A stretch of DNA of 14,669 bases from BOG-908 sp964657885. GTDB lineage: Bacteria > Pseudomonadota > Alphaproteobacteria > Acetobacterales > Acetobacteraceae. The stretch spans positions 1 to 14,669 of the forward strand of contig CAZZWO010000061.1 in the NCBI GenBank assembly GCA_964657885.1, read 5' to 3'. Below, in pieces: positions 13,350 to 14,669 of the stretch (the first letter of the stretch is position 1; each line of letters begins with the position of its first letter). Position numbers and translations under genes: made by a program. The notes beneath the pieces were generated by a model. It saw only the letters and a program-made list of their open reading frames with translations. It ran no database searches and was not told the DNA's origin.

Positions 13350-14227
13350 CAAATCGGCTCCTGATATTTACGCAGGAAGGTGCGGACGTGCGGCGCCATT
13401 TCCGGCCGTTGCAGCGCAAACGCAATCTGCGCCTCCAGAAAACCGATCTTGTCGCCACAATCGAACCGCTGGCCTTCGTAACGCAGGCCGTGAAAGGGCG
13501 TGTTGCCGATCATCCGCGCCATGCTGTCGGTCAACTGAACCTCGTTACCGGCACCGCGTTCCATCATCGCCAGATGCTCGATCACGTCGGGCAGCAGCAC
13601 ATAGCGGCCGATGATCGACAGGTTCGACGGCGCGTCCTCCGGCTTGGGTTTTTCAACCAGGCCAGTGACCTCGACCAGCCGGCCGTCATCCGACCCCACC
13701 TTGAGAATACCGTATTTGTGCGTTTGATCGGGCGGCACCTCGGTCACCGCAACCACGCTGCCCCCGGTCTGGTAATAGGCTTCCGCCAGCTGCTTGGTGC
13801 ACGGCACGTCCGACAGGATCAGGTCGTCCGGCAGCAGGATGGCGAACGGGTCGTCGCCGATGAACGCACGCGCACACCAGATGGCATGTCCCAGGCCGAG
13901 CGGCACCTGCTGGCGCACCGTCACGATGTCGCCGGGCGACAGCTGAGCTTCCTTCAGCATGGCGAGTTCGGCCTCTTTGCCGCGCTGCTTGAGCGTCGCC
14001 TCGAGCTCGTAGGCCACGTCGAAATGCTCGACCAGCGCCATCTTGCCGCGCCCGGTGATCATGCAAAACTGCTCGATCCCGGCCGCCCTCGCCTCGTCGA
14101 TCGCATATTGGATCAACGGCTTATCGACGACGGGCAGCATCTCCTTGGCCATCGCCTTGGTGGCGGGCAGGAACCGTGTGCCCAGACCCGCCACCGGCAG
14201 GACCGCTTTGCGGAGCTTTTTGACCAC
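13349..14227 (-). CDS. galU: UTP-glucose-1-phosphate uridylyltransferase GalU (292 aa)
   Basis: Makes UDP-glucose from UTP and glucose-1-phosphate in the cytoplasm, for exopolysaccharide, cellulose, LPS or glycolipids. The nucleotide-binding motif GLGTRFLPATKAMAKEMLP occupies residues 14-32. QQVPLGLGHAIW (106-117) and LLPDDLILSD (131-140, likely metal-binding Asp134/Asp135) follow. KYGIL (171-175), LVEKPKP (190-196) and IIGRYVL (205-211) complete the bacterial GalU signature. The GTG start is supported by AGGAG five bases upstream. It is the first gene of a two-gene unit with the phosphomutase, which makes the GalU substrate. No glycosyltransferase or polymer gene is in the window, so the end product is unknown. 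Confidence 0.96.
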   Translation of the reverse strand: MVKKLRKAVLPVAGLGTRFLPATKAMAKEMLPVVDKPLIQYAIDEARAAGIEQFCMITGRGKMALVEHFDVAYELEATLKQRGKEAELAMLKEAQLSPGDIVTVRQQVPLGLGHAIWCARAFIGDDPFAILLPDDLILSDVPCTKQLAEAYYQTGGSVVAVTEVPPDQTHKYGILKVGSDDGRLVEVTGLVEKPKPEDAPSNLSIIGRYVLLPDVIEHLAMMERGAGNEVQLTDSMARMIGNTPFHGLRYEGQRFDCGDKIGFLEAQIAFALQRPEMAPHVRTFLRKYQEPI

Positions 14228-14232
14228 ATCGA

Positions 14233-14237
14233 CTCCT
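14233..14237 (-). promoter_or_regulatory. Ribosome binding site for galU
   Basis: AGGAG on the minus strand, five bases before the GTG at 14227. It supports GTG as the start; an ATG two bases before it is out of frame. Confidence 0.6.
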
Positions 14238-14539
14238 AAAGGCTAACTTTTTCGAAAACGGCAGATGCGCCGTCGCTCGGCCGGCAAGGGCGGGACCCGA
14301 TGACGGGCGATCGCGCCCCGGCAACAGCCGGGTGAGCGCCGGGAGCAAGCGGCGGCGGGTCGGCAGAGAATGGGTTTCGAGCCCGGGCGATGGCTGGCAA
14401 GTGAAGGTTCCAAGTCGGCGGCCGGGCGCCGCAGCCGCGCACGGGATCGGCGCGGCGGGAAAGTGCCCGCCCTGCGCACCGGGATCAAGACGTGCCGCCA
14501 CCAGCGGGCCCGGCGTTCACCACCCCACCCGCCAAGGTG

Positions 14540-14568
14540 TTGCAAGATCTGCCCCGCTGCCCTAGACG
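14540..14568 (+). promoter_or_regulatory. Candidate sigma-70-type promoter for tRNA-Glu
   Basis: TTGCAA (14540-14545), a 17-base spacer, then TAGACG (14563-14568). Expected transcription start is near 14575, about 11 bases before the mature tRNA 5' end. The -35 is good and the -10 is weak. Confidence 0.42.
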
Positions 14569-14585
14569 AAGCCCCCGGCCAAGAC

Positions 14586-14661
14586 GTCCCGTTCGTCTAG
14601 AGGCCCAGGACAGCGCCCTCTCACGGCGCTAACAGGGGTTCGAATCCCCTACGGGACGCCA
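14586..14661 (+). tRNA. tRNA-Glu (anticodon CTC)
   Basis: Complete 76-base cloverleaf. The acceptor stem pairs GTCCCGT (14586-14592) with ACGGGAC (14651-14657), seven pairs, and G14658 is the discriminator. The D arm contains the TCTAGAGGCCCAGGAC stretch typical of bacterial tRNA-Glu. The anticodon stem GCGCC/GGCGC encloses the loop CTCTCAC, giving anticodon CTC at 14620-14622. The T arm pairs AGGGG (14634-14638) with CCCCT (14646-14650) around TTCGAAT. CCA is encoded (14659-14661). It reads GAG codons, the preferred Glu codon in a GC-rich genome. A TTC-anticodon tRNA-Glu is presumably elsewhere. Confidence 0.97.
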
Positions 14662-14669
14662 ATCTACTC

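Larger units (their letters stand above)
14228..14585. other. Divergent intergenic region between galU and tRNA-Glu
   Basis: 358 bases with no gene I can support; short open frames here look like chance in GC-rich DNA. It must hold the galU promoter (leftward), for which no convincing -35/-10 pair is visible, and the tRNA promoter (rightward). Two hairpins stand out. CCCGGC/GCCGGG has a 4-base loop at 14317-14332. A longer one at 14450-14477 pairs GCGCGGCGGG with CCCGCC and GCGC across a 2-base bulge. Neither is followed by a T-run. An unannotated small RNA is possible but not shown. Confidence 0.4.

Noticed and set aside
14121..14600. Several overlapping short open frames on both strands between galU and the tRNA
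   Set aside because: Low-complexity Arg/Pro/Gly-rich translations, no convincing ribosome sites, and some run into galU or the tRNA.
1..14669. Mobile elements, CRISPR arrays, phage genes or toxin-antitoxin pairs
   Set aside because: Looked for transposase motifs, terminal inverted repeats, regular direct repeats and integrase signatures next to the tRNA; none were seen. The tRNA is at the right edge, so an integration downstream of it cannot be excluded.

Overview
The window is GC-rich, densely packed bacterial chromosome, most likely from an alphaproteobacterium of the Rhodospirillales/Acetobacteraceae kind. Three things suggest this: a ChpT-type histidine phosphotransferase and a free-standing DUF3553 protein (both largely alphaproteobacterial families), a beta-oxidation protein with its hydratase half at the C-terminus, and the overall codon use. 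The lineage is inferred from gene content, not from a search. No phage, insertion sequence, CRISPR array or other mobile element is visible.

Layout from left to right. (1) 1-2888, plus strand: the 3' end of a bifunctional 3-hydroxyacyl-CoA dehydrogenase/enoyl-CoA hydratase and a complete FadE-like acyl-CoA dehydrogenase, together a fatty-acid beta-oxidation operon. It closes with a perfect 10-bp hairpin facing a convergent unit. (2) 2979-4970, minus strand: a DUF3553 small protein, moaA (first step of molybdenum cofactor synthesis, joined to DUF3553 by an ATGA overlap) and an endonuclease/exonuclease/phosphatase-family protein. (3) 5015-11279, plus strand: a chemosensory operon of a ChpT-like phosphotransferase, hybrid cheA, cheW, cheY, cheB and cheR. 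The last four genes are joined by 4-, 1- and 4-base overlaps. A small exported protein with a PASTA-like stretch follows at 11378-11764. (4) 11937-14227, minus strand: galU then a phosphomannomutase/phosphoglucomutase, sharing one base. Together they supply sugar phosphates and UDP-glucose for exopolysaccharide, cellulose or LPS. (5) 14586-14661, plus strand: tRNA-Glu(CTC) with an encoded CCA and a plausible promoter.

The most interesting region is the chemosensory operon. CheA has an Hpt (P1) domain, no recognisable P2, a kinase core, two CheW-like domains and a C-terminal receiver. The gene directly upstream encodes a ChpT-type phosphotransferase with its phospho-acceptor histidine. In the CckA-ChpT-CtrA pathway, ChpT takes phosphate from the receiver of a hybrid kinase. 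The arrangement here therefore raises the possibility of a phosphorelay in which chemoreceptor signals leave through the CheA receiver and the ChpT-like protein as well as through CheY. This is inferred from gene order and domain content. No receptor gene, cheD, or flagellar gene lies in the window, so what the pathway controls cannot be told from here.
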